The position numbers were made by a program, and so were the translations under genes. The notes under the pieces are model-generated. The model did not search any database, was not told the DNA's origin, and saw only the letters and a list, made by a program, of their open reading frames with translations. Shown here in pieces: positions 8,460-16,325 of a stretch of DNA of 35,101 nucleotides; position 1 is the first letter of the stretch, and each line of letters starts with the position of its first letter. Source of the DNA: an uncultured Pseudomonadota bacterium (lineage in GTDB: Bacteria; Myxococcota_A; Bradymonadia; Bradymonadales; GCA-2716585); the NCBI GenBank assembly GCA_937123825.1, contig CAKZKQ010000030.1, positions 1-35,101 of the forward strand. The letters are read 5' to 3'.

Positions 8460-10558
8460 CACTTTTCTTTGGCGTAGCGATCCAGTGAGGGATCTTTGAA
8501 GAGATCCTTCTCGATGGCCTTTTCCAGGGCCGCCTCTCGGGTGATGGTGCCTTCTTTGAGCAACGCCATCAGCGCCTGATCCATCTGCATCATGCCTTGC
8601 TTAAGACCGGTCTGCATGAAGCTGGGGATGTGGTGCGTCTTGCCCTCACGGATGAGGTTGCCCAGGGCGGGGCTGGAGAAGAGGATTTCCAGGGCGGCCA
8701 CGCGACCACCGCCGACGCGGCGCAGGAGTTGCTGGCTGACGACCCCCTGGAGGGTGCTGGCCAGGACATGGCGGACCTGATCCTGTTCGGCCACCGAGAA
8801 GGCGTTGATGATGCGGTCGACGGTCTTGGCCGCCGAGTTGGTGTGCAGGGTGCCAAAGACCAACATGCCCTTCTCTGCCGCTTCGAGGGCCAGGAGCATG
8901 GTCTCGCGGTCGCGCATCTCGCCGACGAGGATCAAATCGGGGTCTTCGCGGATGGCGGCGCGCAGCGCGTCGTTGAAGTTTTGCGCGTGGGTGCCGATCT
9001 CGCGTTGGTGCAGGAGGCTGCGCTTGGGTTCGTGGACGAACTCGATGGGGTCTTCGATGGTGATGATGTGGTAGGACTTGCGGCGGTTGATGAGGTCGAT
9101 GAGCGCCGCCAGTGAGGTGGACTTGCCGCTGCCTGTGGGGCCGGTGACCAGGACCAGCCCCTGGCTCATCTCGGCGTAGCGCTGGACCTGTTCGGGCAGG
9201 CCGAGCTGCTCCAGGGTCATGATGGTGTTGGGGATGAGCCTGAAGACGGCGCCGCCGCCGTGGTGCTGCTTCATCAGGTTGACGCGGAAGCGCGCCACGC
9301 CAGGGATGGCGTAGGAGAAGTCCACATCGCCGCCCTTTTCAAAGGCGCTCCAGAGGTGGTCGGGGCAGATGGGCCTCATCAGCCGCTCCCAGTCGCTCTG
9401 ACGGATGGGCCGGTAGCGCATGGGCGCCATGCGGCCGCTGAGGCGGAAGATGGGGCTGTTGCCGACGTGGATGTGGAAGTCGCTGGCGCCCTTGTCGATC
9501 ATCAGACGCAGGAAGAAGTCGATGCGTTGGCGTCTGGCGCCAGCGGCGGCCTGGGCCACGGCGGGGGTTTTGCCCCAGTTGGGGGGCAAGAGGTCGGTGA
9601 CAATGGGGCTGTGGCCGTCGTCCTCGATGGGGGTGGAGATGGGGGCAGGGGCGGCCGGGGCCGGAGCCTGTGCCAGGCGCTCTTCCAGGGCCTGAATTTG
9701 TCGTTGCAGCGCTTGGATGTGCCCGCTGGAGGGGCCTCGGGCCGGTTGAAGCGGTGAGCTTGGGGGCCGCTGCGGGGGTTTGGCCATGGGGGGCGCTGGT
9801 GCGCCGTGGTGGTGTTCGAGTTCCATGGATTCATCTTCCATGGGTTCAAACTCGATGGGTTCGTGGCCGGGAAAATGGCCGCGCTCCTGAACGGGTGGCT
9901 GAGCGGTCTTGCGGCTGCGCTTTTGCTGGGCTTGGGCCAGGCGGCGCGTGCGGCGCTTGTCGGCTTCGAGGTCGAGGTCCGGATAGTCGCTGATCTCGGG
10001 CTCGATGCCGACTGGATCATCCAACTCCATGGGTTCATCGAGGTCGATGGAGGTGCTGTGGATGGGTTTGGGGCGGTCTTCGGAGATCTCGGCCACCGAG
10101 AGCGGCGCGTGTTGGTGGTCTTCAAAGAAGTCATCGACCGAGCTGAGTTCGCCAAAGGCGACCTTTCGATTGGCCTTCTTGGTCTTTCGAGGATTGTTGC
10201 GCTCGCGCCTGGGCGGTGCGGCCTGTGTGGGGGGTGTGGGCTCAAAGAAGTCGTCGACGCTGGTCAGCTCTCCAAAGGAGATTTTGCGCTTTTTGCCAAG
10301 CTTTTGCTTGCTCTTCTCCAGCGCGGCGGCGTCGATGGGGGTTTGTCGGCCACGCAGCGGCCTTTCGTTGTTGGTGCGCGCGCGTTGGGGTGCCTGGGGC
10401 TCTTGCCGGGGCGGCGCGGGCCGCTTGGCGCCGGTGCGGTACTGCCGCTTCCAGCCGTCGTTGTTGGAGGGCTGTCGCTGGGGAACCTGGTTGGACGACG
10501 GGCGGCGCGCCCGTTGTGATGGTGCGCCTTGGCGCCTTGTTTTGTCGTCGTTGGACAT
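8459..10558 (-). CDS. pilT: PilT-family type IV pilus retraction ATPase with long disordered N-terminus
   Basis: 699 residues, far longer than the usual PilT of about 350-400. The ATPase half (about 345-690) has an N-terminal PAS-like part (DFHIHVGNSPIFRLSG), Walker A GPTGSGKST (473-481), Asp box IEDPIEFVHE (501-510), Walker B DLILVGEMRD (541-550), His box GTLHTNSA (569-576) and the retraction-type motif ALGNLIREGK (631-640), which is close to the AIRNLIRE motif of PilT. It should power pilus retraction at the inner-membrane base. The first 340 residues are low-complexity and charged, with a duplicated short motif FGELxSVDDFFE at 95-106 and 135-146. GGAG lies about 8 nt before the ATG. It follows the HEAT-PilT gene by 63 bp, apparently one operon. 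PilB is excluded by the lack of its zinc-binding cysteine cluster. Confidence 0.9.
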   Translation of the reverse strand: MSNDDKTRRQGAPSQRARRPSSNQVPQRQPSNNDGWKRQYRTGAKRPAPPRQEPQAPQRARTNNERPLRGRQTPIDAAALEKSKQKLGKKRKISFGELTSVDDFFEPTPPTQAAPPRRERNNPRKTKKANRKVAFGELSSVDDFFEDHQHAPLSVAEISEDRPKPIHSTSIDLDEPMELDDPVGIEPEISDYPDLDLEADKRRTRRLAQAQQKRSRKTAQPPVQERGHFPGHEPIEFEPMEDESMELEHHHGAPAPPMAKPPQRPPSSPLQPARGPSSGHIQALQRQIQALEERLAQAPAPAAPAPISTPIEDDGHSPIVTDLLPPNWGKTPAVAQAAAGARRQRIDFFLRLMIDKGASDFHIHVGNSPIFRLSGRMAPMRYRPIRQSDWERLMRPICPDHLWSAFEKGGDVDFSYAIPGVARFRVNLMKQHHGGGAVFRLIPNTIMTLEQLGLPEQVQRYAEMSQGLVLVTGPTGSGKSTSLAALIDLINRRKSYHIITIEDPIEFVHEPKRSLLHQREIGTHAQNFNDALRAAIREDPDLILVGEMRDRETMLLALEAAEKGMLVFGTLHTNSAAKTVDRIINAFSVAEQDQVRHVLASTLQGVVSQQLLRRVGGGRVAALEILFSSPALGNLIREGKTHHIPSFMQTGLKQGMMQMDQALMALLKEGTITREAALEKAIEKDLFKDPSLDRYAKEK

Positions 10559-10621
10559 GAGGGGTCTCCTGGGCGAGTCCCTTGGTTGAAGATGCCAGTG
10601 AGGAGGGCCTTGGGCGTTGGG

Positions 10622-13198
10622 TCATGCTGGCGCGGCGGCCGGCGCGTCTCTGTCTTCGTTCAAGAGGTCTTCAAAGCGCGGCTTGTTGCGGGCACGGCGA
10701 GCGGCCTCGTCGGGGGCGACGCGCCGTGCTCGGACAAGGTTCATCAGGGCGTCGTCGAAGGTCTGCATGCCGTGGTTCTGGCCGGTCTGCATGATGCTTT
10801 CGAGCATGATGTTCTTGCCTTCTCGGATGACGTTGCGGACCTGGGCGGTGCCCATGAGGACTTCAAAGACCGCCGACACCGAGCCATCCACATTGGGGAT
10901 GAGGCTCTGGGCGATGACGCCTTTGAGGGACTCGGAGAGCGCCAGACGAACCTGGTTTTGCTCGTCCTGGCTGAAGCTGCCGACGATGCGGTCGACGGCC
11001 GCAGGCGCGCGCGTGCTGTTGAGGGTGCCGATGACCAGGTGGCCCGTCTCGGAGGCCTCCAGCGCCAGCGAGACCGTCTCGGGATCGTTGAGTTCGCCGA
11101 TGACGATGACGTCGGGGTCTTCGCGCAGCGCCCCGCGCAGCGCTCGGGCGTAGCTGCGGGTGTGGAGCTGGAGTTGGCGTTGGTTGACCAGGCTGCGGCG
11201 CGATGGGTGGACAAACTCGATGGGGTCTTCGACGGTCAGGATGTGGCTTTCGCGGGCTTCGTTGATGAGGTTGATCAACGCCGCCAGCGTGGTGGTTTTG
11301 CCCGCGCCGCTGGCGCCGCAGACCAGCAAGAGGCCCTGGTGCCAGTACTGGACGTCGGCGAAGTGCGCCGGCAGGCCAATGCTGCGCAGCGTGGGCAGCT
11401 CGTCGGGGATGACGCGGAAGACGGCGTTGACGCCGTGGTAGTCCGCAAAGACGTTGGCGCGGTAGCGGCCCATGCCCGGCACGGTGTAGGCCAGGTTGAG
11501 TTGTCCGTCTTTGGCGACCACGCGGGCTTGCTCGTCGCTGAGGATGTTTCGGATGAGGGCGGCGCTCTGGTCGGCGGTGAGGCGTCCGGCGCTCTCCAGC
11601 GGGGTCAGGCGGCCGCTGATGCGGACCATGACGGGCTGGTCGGCGGCGATGTGGAGGTCCGAGGCGTGTCGGCCTCTGGCTTCGGCCAGCCAGGCGTCGA
11701 TGCCCTTGAGGGCCAGGCGTTCTTTGCTCTCTTCCTGGATCCTGGCGCGCAGCCGGGCCTCGTCTTCAAGCTTGCCGCCCATGTTCTGGGCCATGGCCGC
11801 TGCCACGGTGACGGCTTCGGTGCGCACGCGCTCGGAGAGGTCGTTCTGGGCCACCCGGCGCAGGATGTCGATGAGGCGACCGTTGCGCAGCGTGGCCAGC
11901 GCGCGGACGACCTCAAGGCGAAGGTCAGCGGCCTCTTCGGTATCCTTGCGGCCCGAGTCTCGCTGTCCGCTCTTGAGCATCTGCATCAGCGGCTTGAGGG
12001 CCTCCTGGGCGCCCACGGAGTTGCCCGCCTTTTGCAAACCCGCCGAAGTGGCCACCAGCGCCCCAATGGCGGTCCAGACCACGTCGGCGTCTCGCAGCAG
12101 CGCCTTGAGCGGTCCGATGGCCTCCTGAGCGCCCATTTGCCCCAGCGTCTCGGCGGCGGTGGCCTTGATCCACCACTCGCCGCCGCGCAGCGCTCGGCTC
12201 AGCGGCCCCAGTAGGCGCTTGTCCTCGCTGAGCGTGGAGGCCATGGTGATGGCCAGCATCCTCAACTCCGGATCATCGCTCTCCATCAACTCCAGCAGAG
12301 GCCCCACAGCCCGCTCGCCCAGGTCCCGCAGCGTCTCCAGCGCCCGCTCGCGGACCAATGGGGGCATGTCCCTGGAGGCGGCCACAAAGTCCCTGATGAC
12401 CTCTTCGGTGTTGTCCAGGCTGCGCAGGACGTTGACCGCCGTGGTCCGCAAGACCACGCTGGATGAGCCCAGCAGCGGCAAGAGGGCCAGCCCGATGCCC
12501 TGGCCACCCTGCTTGGCCAGGCGCGCGATGGCCTCGGCCAGGATCTTCTGGTTGGCGTAGGTCTCGCGGACGATGGCCTCGATGAAGCGCTCCATGTGGG
12601 CGGGGTTGCGCTGGCGGACGATGAGCTTCCAGGCGATGTGGCGCACGTGCTCGTTGGGGTGATCGAGGCCAATCTCGACCAACTCCATCAAGAGCCTGGG
12701 GTCGGTCTTGCCGACCTCAAAGGCGCGCTCGACCTTCTCCATCACCTGTTTGGCGCGCCCGGCCTCCTCGTCCTGGAGCCATTGGCGCGCCAGCGACGTG
12801 ATCTGGGGGGTCAGGGGGCAGGCGGTGAGGTAAAGCTCGGCGGCTTTGCGGATCTTGGGGTCGCGGTGGTTGAGATGGCGAGCGGCCCGGCCGTGGGCTT
12901 CATCGGGCAGGAGCTGGCTGATGGCCTGCGCGACGGCCGCAACGGTGCCCTGGGGGCGATCGCGCGAGATCTTCAAGAATCCCTCGACGGCCGCGGGCGT
13001 GATGACGCGCTTGAGCCTGCGCATTGATGCGCGCCGCACGGCGTTGTCTTCGCAATAAAGCAACTCCAGGAGGTCTTCCTGGTTGCGCGCCGCCTGGATG
13101 CCTGCCTCGATCAGCGCATCACGCTCAGTGTCCGAAGACCACGAGCGTGTCTTGAGCCGAGTCAGCGGATCTTTTTTGCTGAACGGAAAGAGAGCCAA
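10622..13198 (-). CDS. HEAT-repeat protein fused to PilT-like ATPase with altered His box
   Basis: 858 residues from TTG 13198, whose first residues read MALFPFSKKDPLTRLK. The start is chosen because the promoter at 13245-13273 would put transcription near 13238, because G-rich sequence (GGGGTGG) lies 5 nt upstream, and because GTG 13207 is the only close rival. Residues about 10-475 are helical HEAT-type repeats (patterns such as 'VRRASMRRL', 'VRHIAWKLI', 'VLRTTAVNVL'). Residues about 515-830 form a PilT-like ATPase: Walker A GASGAGKTT (628-636), Asp box VEDPIEFVHP, Walker B DVIVIGELND (696-705) and an RNVIREGK element. The His box reads GTLNSTRA: the family His is Asn727, so catalysis may be changed. 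It is the first gene of an operon with a canonical PilT and probably acts with it on a pilus or gliding machine; the HEAT array may dock partners. Confidence 0.85.
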   Translation of the reverse strand: MALFPFSKKDPLTRLKTRSWSSDTERDALIEAGIQAARNQEDLLELLYCEDNAVRRASMRRLKRVITPAAVEGFLKISRDRPQGTVAAVAQAISQLLPDEAHGRAARHLNHRDPKIRKAAELYLTACPLTPQITSLARQWLQDEEAGRAKQVMEKVERAFEVGKTDPRLLMELVEIGLDHPNEHVRHIAWKLIVRQRNPAHMERFIEAIVRETYANQKILAEAIARLAKQGGQGIGLALLPLLGSSSVVLRTTAVNVLRSLDNTEEVIRDFVAASRDMPPLVRERALETLRDLGERAVGPLLELMESDDPELRMLAITMASTLSEDKRLLGPLSRALRGGEWWIKATAAETLGQMGAQEAIGPLKALLRDADVVWTAIGALVATSAGLQKAGNSVGAQEALKPLMQMLKSGQRDSGRKDTEEAADLRLEVVRALATLRNGRLIDILRRVAQNDLSERVRTEAVTVAAAMAQNMGGKLEDEARLRARIQEESKERLALKGIDAWLAEARGRHASDLHIAADQPVMVRISGRLTPLESAGRLTADQSAALIRNILSDEQARVVAKDGQLNLAYTVPGMGRYRANVFADYHGVNAVFRVIPDELPTLRSIGLPAHFADVQYWHQGLLLVCGASGAGKTTTLAALINLINEARESHILTVEDPIEFVHPSRRSLVNQRQLQLHTRSYARALRGALREDPDVIVIGELNDPETVSLALEASETGHLVIGTLNSTRAPAAVDRIVGSFSQDEQNQVRLALSESLKGVIAQSLIPNVDGSVSAVFEVLMGTAQVRNVIREGKNIMLESIMQTGQNHGMQTFDDALMNLVRARRVAPDEAARRARNKPRFEDLLNEDRDAPAAAPA

Positions 13199-13244
13199 GA
13201 GGACCACCCCATGTTGTGCGAACGTCGGGCAAAAGTTAACGCGG

Positions 13245-13273
13245 ATTATATGCCCAGAATGAGAAAAATACAA
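13245..13273 (-). promoter_or_regulatory. Sigma-70-type promoter for the HEAT-PilT / PilT operon
   Basis: On the minus strand a perfect TATAAT (13250-13245) lies 17 nt from TTGTAT (13273-13268), which matches TTGACA at three of six positions including TTG. Predicted transcription start is near 13238, giving a 30-40 nt leader before the TTG/GTG start codons. This also shows that the longer reading frame beginning at 13273 cannot be the real start. Confidence 0.65.
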
Positions 13274-13680
13274 TGAATGTGGAAAACTCGCGGAGGTCGG
13301 CTGTCACGGTCTGGGCGGCGTTTTGAGAGTCTGACACTGGGGAACGCATGAGCGGTGTTGCCATATTTTATGCTTTGGATATTTGTTTATTGTTTATTTG
13401 CTTCGTTGGGAGGGGGGTATGGTTGTGGGATGGGTCAGCGGAGGTGTGGGCCGGGCGGTGGGGCGATGTCTTCTTGAATAATGGGGGGTTGGGGACAGTA
13501 ATATGATTGGGCAAGTGGTGGTGGCAGTGTGCTGCCTGGAGGCCTTGTGGAAGAATTTTGGTTGGATGAGGTGTGCTTTGTCGTCCATGGGATGGATGTC
13601 GGGTGTTGATGGGTGTATGTGGTTGGGCAGTGAAGGATCGCTGACGGCAGGCAAAAGGCTTTGAAGGGAGAGGGTGTGTG
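13274..13680. other. Intergenic region between divergent motility operon and OmpA gene
   Basis: About 400 bp with an AT-rich pocket (about 13362-13402) unlike the surrounding GC-rich DNA. It probably holds the promoter of the OmpA-domain gene. Weak candidates on the plus strand are TTGCCA near 13359, and TTGAAT followed by TAATAT around 13474-13505 (19-nt spacing); neither is convincing. No coding frame with natural composition is seen. Confidence 0.45.
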
Positions 13681-14733
13681 ATGGGTTCAAAAAGGGGATT
13701 GGGGGGCGCGCTGGCGCTCTTGTTGGTGGTTGTGGCGGTGTTTTTTGTGGCCAGCAGCACGTCCTGGGCGCAGCGCATGGGCTACCGCCTGCAAAACCGG
13801 GTCTCGGTGGGGGACAAGCCGCTTGTGGTCTTGCAGCCCGGTGAGGATCTGAAGAAGGTGGAGCTGGTGCTCAAGCGCTCCGATGGTCAGGTGCAGAAGT
13901 TTGTGCGCAAGAACCTCAAGGCCAACAAAGAGGTCGAGATCGCCTTCAAGCAGCCGCCGGGCAAGTTTGACTACACGGCGACCTTGAAGATGACCACGGC
14001 CGCTGGCAGCAGCGAGGTCAGCTTTGAGTTTGATGCCATCGTGGCCAAGCGCGTCACGGTGCAGGTCAACAAAGAAGACAGCGACGTGGGTCAGGGTCAT
14101 GTGGCGATCACCGTCGATGGGCCGGTGACGCACGCCGATCTGGTGGTGTCGGGCGACGAGGGCGTGATCGACGAGCGCCAGATTGACATCTCGGGCGCCA
14201 GGCCGGGTGAGTCTGTGGCGCTGACCTGGACTCCGAAGGAGGGCCAGACGGTGCGCCGGATCAACGTCAAGGTGCACGACGCGGCGGGGTTCTGGACGGG
14301 GCTGGAGTTGATCCCCTTCTCGGTGAGCATCCCCCACGAGGAGGTCACCTTTGATTCGGGCAAGGCCACCTTCCAGCCCAGCGAGGCGGTCAAGCTGGAC
14401 AAGACCCTGAAGCTGATCACGGCCGAGATCGAGAAGTACGGCAAGGATCTGGAGATCAACCTCTACGTCGTGGGTTACACCGACACCGTGGGGGCGCGCG
14501 ACGCCAACATCAACCTCTCCTACAACCGCGCGCGCGCCATCGCGGCCTACTTCCGCCAAAAGGGCCTCAAGGTGCCCATCTACTATCAGGGCTTTGGCGA
14601 AGACGTCCTGGCGGTGGCCACCGCCGACAACGTCGATGAGCCCCGCAACCGCCGCGCCCTCTACATTCTGGGCAACGTCTCCCCGCCCAAATCCGGTCAG
14701 ATCCCTCGCTCCGACTGGCGCCGCCTCCAGTGA
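13681..14733 (+). CDS. Secreted OmpA-domain protein (peptidoglycan-binding C-terminus)
   Basis: 350 residues from ATG 13681 (GTG 13678 is adjacent), with GGGAGAGGG upstream. A signal peptide runs to about residue 30 with a likely cleavage after SWA. Residues about 35-210 are beta-rich with no family I can name, and seem to be repeats of an Ig-like type ('VELVLKRSDGQVQKFVRK', 'HADLVVSGDEGVID'). Residues about 220-340 are an OmpA/MotB-like domain: 'VTFDSGKATFQPSEAVKLD', the conserved 'VVGYTDTVGARDANINLSYNRA' segment and 'NRRALYILG'. That domain binds diaminopimelate of peptidoglycan non-covalently, so the protein probably ties an outer-membrane or periplasmic complex to the wall. It is a single gene closed by a strong terminator. 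Confidence 0.9.
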   Translation: MGSKRGLGGALALLLVVVAVFFVASSTSWAQRMGYRLQNRVSVGDKPLVVLQPGEDLKKVELVLKRSDGQVQKFVRKNLKANKEVEIAFKQPPGKFDYTATLKMTTAAGSSEVSFEFDAIVAKRVTVQVNKEDSDVGQGHVAITVDGPVTHADLVVSGDEGVIDERQIDISGARPGESVALTWTPKEGQTVRRINVKVHDAAGFWTGLELIPFSVSIPHEEVTFDSGKATFQPSEAVKLDKTLKLITAEIEKYGKDLEINLYVVGYTDTVGARDANINLSYNRARAIAAYFRQKGLKVPIYYQGFGEDVLAVATADNVDEPRNRRALYILGNVSPPKSGQIPRSDWRRLQ

Positions 14734-14765
14734 GCGGGGCTGCGCTCTGAGCGCCACAGCATCGT

Positions 14766-14810
14766 AGGGGCGCGCGAATGGATGGTTCGCGCGCCCCTTT
14801 TTAGCTTTTT
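14766..14810 (+). terminator. Rho-independent terminator after OmpA gene
   Basis: A 13-bp perfect stem, 14766-14778 with 14786-14798 (core GGGGCGCGCGAA), a 7-nt loop and a T-rich tail (TTTTTAGCTTTTTT). It lies 32 nt after the OmpA stop codon. Confidence 0.92.
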
Positions 14811-15047
14811 TTATCCGATTTATCCGTTGGTATTGCCCGTTTGGCGTGGCTGGAGTGTGTTTTTGGGCGCTTTGATGACGTTTGGAGGCCGTGCTGGTGG
14901 GGTTTGGTGCGTTTTGTGGTGGAGGGCGTCGTTGGGGTTGGCACGAAGGCTGCGATGGGGGGAGAGCGTCGGACAACGGCGGGTGCCTGAAACGAGAGGT
15001 CAGGGTCGCGGGGGCCTTCGTCAACAGGTTTAGTCGTCAGAGGGCGG
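14811..15047. other. Intergenic stretch before tRNA genes
   Basis: No protein gene with convincing composition or start is seen. A sigma-54-like pattern occurs at 14939-14953 on the plus strand (TGGCAC, 5 nt, CTGC), with GG and GC 10 nt apart, but no gene begins close behind it; it may be chance or drive an unseen RNA. Confidence 0.4.
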
Positions 15048-15076
15048 TTGAAACAGTCGCCTTCAAAAGATCAATA
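15048..15076 (+). promoter_or_regulatory. Possible promoter of the tRNA-Pro / tRNA-Arg unit
   Basis: TTGAAA (15048-15053) matches the -35 consensus at five of six positions. Seventeen nt later is TCAATA (15071-15076), a poor -10. A start near 15083 would leave a 14-nt leader before tRNA-Pro, usual for a stable RNA unit. Confidence 0.4.
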
Positions 15077-15096
15077 AGCCACGCCTGTCCGAATCT

Positions 15097-15171
15097 CTAC
15101 CTGTGGCGCAGTCTGGTTAGCGCGCGAGTCTGGGGGACTCGAGGTCGCAGGTTCGAATCCTGCCAGGTAGA
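15097..15171 (+). tRNA. tRNA-Pro(GGG): tRNA-Pro (anticodon GGG)
   Basis: All arms fold: acceptor CTACCTG/CAGGTAG (7 bp), D-stem GCGC/GCGC, anticodon stem CGAGT/ACTCG with loop CTGGGGG, and T-arm GCAGG-TTCGAAT-CCTGC. Positions 34-36 are GGG, reading proline CCC. C1-G72 and discriminator A73 agree with proline identity. CCA is not encoded. Confidence 0.95.
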
Positions 15172-15176
15172 CTCAA

Positions 15177-15248
15177 GAGAGCGTAGCTCAAAGGAGAGAG
15201 CGCTGGTCTCCGAAGCCAGAAATGGAGGTTCGAATCCTTCCGTTCTCG
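15177..15248 (+). tRNA. tRNA-Arg(CCG): tRNA-Arg (anticodon CCG)
   Basis: It begins 5 nt after tRNA-Pro, surely co-transcribed. Acceptor GAGAGCG/CGTTCTC (one G-U), D-stem GCTC/GAGC, anticodon stem CTGGT/GCCAG with loop CTCCGAA, and T-arm GGAGG-TTCGAAT-CCTTC (one G-U). The anticodon CCG reads arginine CGG. Discriminator G; CCA not encoded. Confidence 0.94.
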
Positions 15249-15255
15249 TGTTTAG

Positions 15256-15310
15256 AAAGCCACTGGTCGTGCGGGTCCCTTGAGGGGGGCTGCGCGGCCG
15301 GTGGCTTTTT
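15256..15310. terminator. Terminator after the tRNA pair
   Basis: AAAGCCAC (15256-15263) pairs with GTGGCTTT (15301-15308), extended inward by more pairs (TGG with CCG), and ends in five T (15306-15310). The A-rich left flank gives T residues on the other strand, so it can also end the minus-strand SDR transcript, whose stop is at 15335. Confidence 0.75.
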
Positions 15311-15334
15311 GCGTTTTGGGGACCAGGTGGTGGA

Positions 15335-16216
15335 TCAAGCAGCGGGCAGGGGGTCTTGGTCGAAGCCGGTCCATTGGAGGCTGCGCTGCCAGAGTTCGGC
15401 GGCGGCGTTGGGGTCTTTGGAGACGGCGCTGGGCTCTTTGGTCTTGCACTCGTCGTAGTAGAGCCCGGTCTCTTTGCCGGCCTGGGGGCTCATGGCGCAG
15501 TGGAGCGTGGTCAGGGCGCCCTCTTCGTTGGTGATCATGAAGCGCTTGATGAGTTTTTCAAAGGGCCAGGGGACGCGGCGCCAGATGTCGGAGGCGACCA
15601 CGCCGGGGTGGAGGCTGTAGGTGGTGATGCGGGTGTCGGTCAGGCGCCGCGCCAGCTCGGCGGTGAAGAGGACGTTGGCCAGCTTGGAGACCTCGTACTC
15701 TTTCATGCCCACGCGTGTGCGCGTGGGTTTGCGCACGGCCTGGTAGTCGATGCCTTTGGCGCGGTAGTGGGCGCGGCTGGCGACGTTGACGATCCGCCCA
15801 TGGTCGCTGTCTTTGAGACGGTCAAGGAGCATCAGCGTCAGCAGAAAGTGTCCCAGGTGATTGACGCCAAAGTGGATCTCGAAGCCGTCCTTGGTCATGC
15901 CCTGCTGTCCGGCCAGCCCGGCGTTGTTGATGAGCAGGTCCAGGGGTTCGTCGCGGGCCAGGATGGCGTCTGCCGATTGGCGCACCGCGTCCAACGAGCC
16001 CAGGTCAAGGGGGATGAAGACCAGATCCTGGTGGCCGGTCTGGGCCTTGATGTCGTCGATGGCCTCCTGGGCGCGCTGCTGCGAGCGGCAGGCGACCAGG
16101 ACGCGCGCTCCGGCGCGGGCCAGCTCCATCGCGGTGACGCGGCCGATGCCAGTGTTTGCGCCTGTGACAAGGCTGACTTTGCCGGTCAGGTCGACCTTGG
16201 GTGGGGGGGTGAGCAT
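15335..16216 (-). CDS. Short-chain dehydrogenase/reductase (retinol-dehydrogenase-like)
   Basis: 293 residues from ATG 16216; the open frame extends upstream but its first 50 codons look non-coding. Rossmann motif TGANTGIG (18-25), 'LDLGS', NNAG, the catalytic Ser in 'NVASRAHY' and YxxxK (YEVSK) are all present, followed by 'LHPGVVASDIW'. The order and spacing match classical SDRs of the human retinol dehydrogenase 11-14 / WWOX type, which use NADP(H) to interconvert alcohols and ketones or aldehydes. ACR in 'VLVACRS' fits NADP preference, since an Arg follows the second strand. No signal peptide, so cytosolic. It is a single gene facing the tRNA pair. The substrate is unknown. Confidence 0.9.
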   Translation of the reverse strand: MLTPPPKVDLTGKVSLVTGANTGIGRVTAMELARAGARVLVACRSQQRAQEAIDDIKAQTGHQDLVFIPLDLGSLDAVRQSADAILARDEPLDLLINNAGLAGQQGMTKDGFEIHFGVNHLGHFLLTLMLLDRLKDSDHGRIVNVASRAHYRAKGIDYQAVRKPTRTRVGMKEYEVSKLANVLFTAELARRLTDTRITTYSLHPGVVASDIWRRVPWPFEKLIKRFMITNEEGALTTLHCAMSPQAGKETGLYYDECKTKEPSAVSKDPNAAAELWQRSLQWTGFDQDPLPAA

Positions 16217-16325
16217 GATGGAAACCCTGGTGTTGAACGGTGATGCGGGGATTGGGGGCGCTGGCGCCCAGTACAAAAGTGGTCCCTTCGCAATAGGACA
16301 GCGCGCGGTGGGGCGCAAGGGCCCA

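Noticed and set aside
13199..13273. Upstream start of the HEAT-PilT protein at 13273
   Set aside because: That codon lies in the -35 element of the promoter, ahead of the predicted transcription start.
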